Source: Bremerella cremea (GTDB lineage: Bacteria; Planctomycetota; Planctomycetia; Pirellulales; Pirellulaceae). From it: 64,000 bases of DNA. The stretch lies in NCBI RefSeq assembly GCF_003335505.1, contig NZ_QPEX01000006.1, positions 1 to 64,000 on the forward strand, in the 5' to 3' direction. The notes below the pieces were generated by a model that saw nothing but the letters and a program-made list of their open reading frames with translations, was not told the origin of the DNA and ran no database searches. The position numbers were made by a program, and so were the translations under genes. This document shows positions 63,504 through 64,000 of the stretch, piece by piece (the stretch's first letter is position 1; every line of letters begins with the position of its first letter).

Positions 63504-64000
63504 GAATTACTCCCTGATGAGGATGTACCGCAGCCGCAGCACTTAGCGAATAAGTTCCAAAGGATAAAATCCAACCCAGCAAATTTTCCCGCACCGATCG
63601 CAGCAATCAAGAGCAATGCGATAAATTCTACCGATTGATAGTAAGCAACGGTCGTGTCCGCACCATAAGCCAAAGGCCACTGGGCGAGGATAACCTGCAG
63701 CAGGAAACCAGCCACCGCTAATGCGGCTAACCGCGTAAACAGCCCCACCATCAACAGCAAACCGGAAATTGTCAGCACCCAAGCCACGGTGTAATCGACG
63801 GGGCCTTGGTTGGGGTTTACCTGGGCTAGTTCCGAGGTCGAACCGGTGTTCATCTTGCCAATCCGGTTCAAGTCGTCGATATAGTCCGCTTCGTACGCGG
63901 CGATATCTTTGGTCCACTTATTAAGGCTCTTGTAAAGCTCTTTGTCTTTGTCGACCAAACGATCTTCGTGGTGGGCGACCCCCTTAAAGTTAGGGTCGTT
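63500..64000 (-). CDS. DoxX-family membrane protein, 5' end beyond window
   Basis: At least 166 residues; the frame is open to the right-hand edge. After a soluble, Lys/Asp-rich stretch it has helices VAWVLTISGLLLMVGLFTRL, LAALAVAGFLLQVILAQWPL and FIALLLIAAIGAGKFAGLDF, matching the second half of DoxX proteins. Ends in a Cys/Ser-rich tail (CCGCGTSSSGSNS). Its stop overlaps the start of the oxidoreductase. The pair is common in planctomycetes and suggests a redox or quinone link for the exported oxidoreductase. Confidence 0.85.
   Translation of the reverse strand, partial: NDPNFKGVAHHEDRLVDKDKELYKSLNKWTKDIAAYEADYIDDLNRIGKMNTGSTSELAQVNPNQGPVDYTVAWVLTISGLLLMVGLFTRLAALAVAGFLLQVILAQWPLAYGADTTVAYYQSVEFIALLLIAAIGAGKFAGLDFILWNLFAKCCGCGTSSSGSNS

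Overview
The window looks like a chromosomal segment of a Pirellulales-type planctomycete (Blastopirellula/Bremerella/Rhodopirellula-like). The evidence is family content: an ECF sigma/anti-sigma pair, a membrane Ser/Thr kinase, very large PQQ-propeller/TPR envelope proteins, a long MoxR-DUF58-BatA-like operon, HtrA-like proteases, a TAT-signal Gfo/Idh/MocA oxidoreductase paired with a DoxX protein, and integron remnants whose integrase points the same way as its cassettes. This taxonomic call is inference; no 16S gene is present.

Layout. (1) 1-9.7 kb: the 3' end of a 5S rRNA and its terminator, a sigma/anti-sigma pair, Maf and a pseudouridine synthase divergently arranged, a Ser/Thr kinase, small housekeeping-type genes, a promoter-led two-gene unit ending in a HEPN-like protein, a cold-shock/DUF1294 protein and a GNAT acetyltransferase. 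(2) 9.7-19.5 kb: an accessory region. It holds two truncated integrase 3' ends, three attI-like segments, three recognisable attC sites plus a degenerate one, several orphan cassette genes, a dispersed ~50-bp repeat, a methyltransferase and a ~1000-codon HD/Hsp90-like gene broken by one in-frame amber codon. I read this as a decayed, segmentally duplicated integron. (3) 19.6-35.4 kb: a DUF4034 protein, a Na+/H+ antiporter, then a minus-strand operon running from a squalene-cyclase-like repeat protein through a single-TM protein, ExbB, two ExbD proteins (one with a zinc ribbon), a PQQ/TPR membrane protein, a solute-binding-domain protein and a secreted protein. (4) 35.8-36.4 kb: tRNA-Phe and an HU-like gene converging on a shared terminator. 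(5) 36.9-60.7 kb: a plus-strand block with a giant PQQ/TPR secreted protein, MoxR, DUF58, two BatA/VWA-type membrane proteins, a large two-TM protein, a Glu/Lys/Gln-rich secreted protein, a TPR-like protein, an NPCBM-type protein and three trypsin-fold proteins, of which only the first keeps its catalytic triad. (6) 60.7-64 kb: a sugar-phosphate isomerase/epimerase-like TIM barrel, the Gfo/Idh/MocA oxidoreductase and a DoxX protein running off the end.

Working together: the minus-strand operon looks like a proton-motive-force-coupled envelope machine (ExbB/ExbD motor plus periplasmic sensors or carriers). The plus-strand block looks like an AAA+/VWA envelope assembly or quality-control system with HtrA-type proteases attached. 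Both readings rest on families and gene order; none of the partners has a demonstrated function here.
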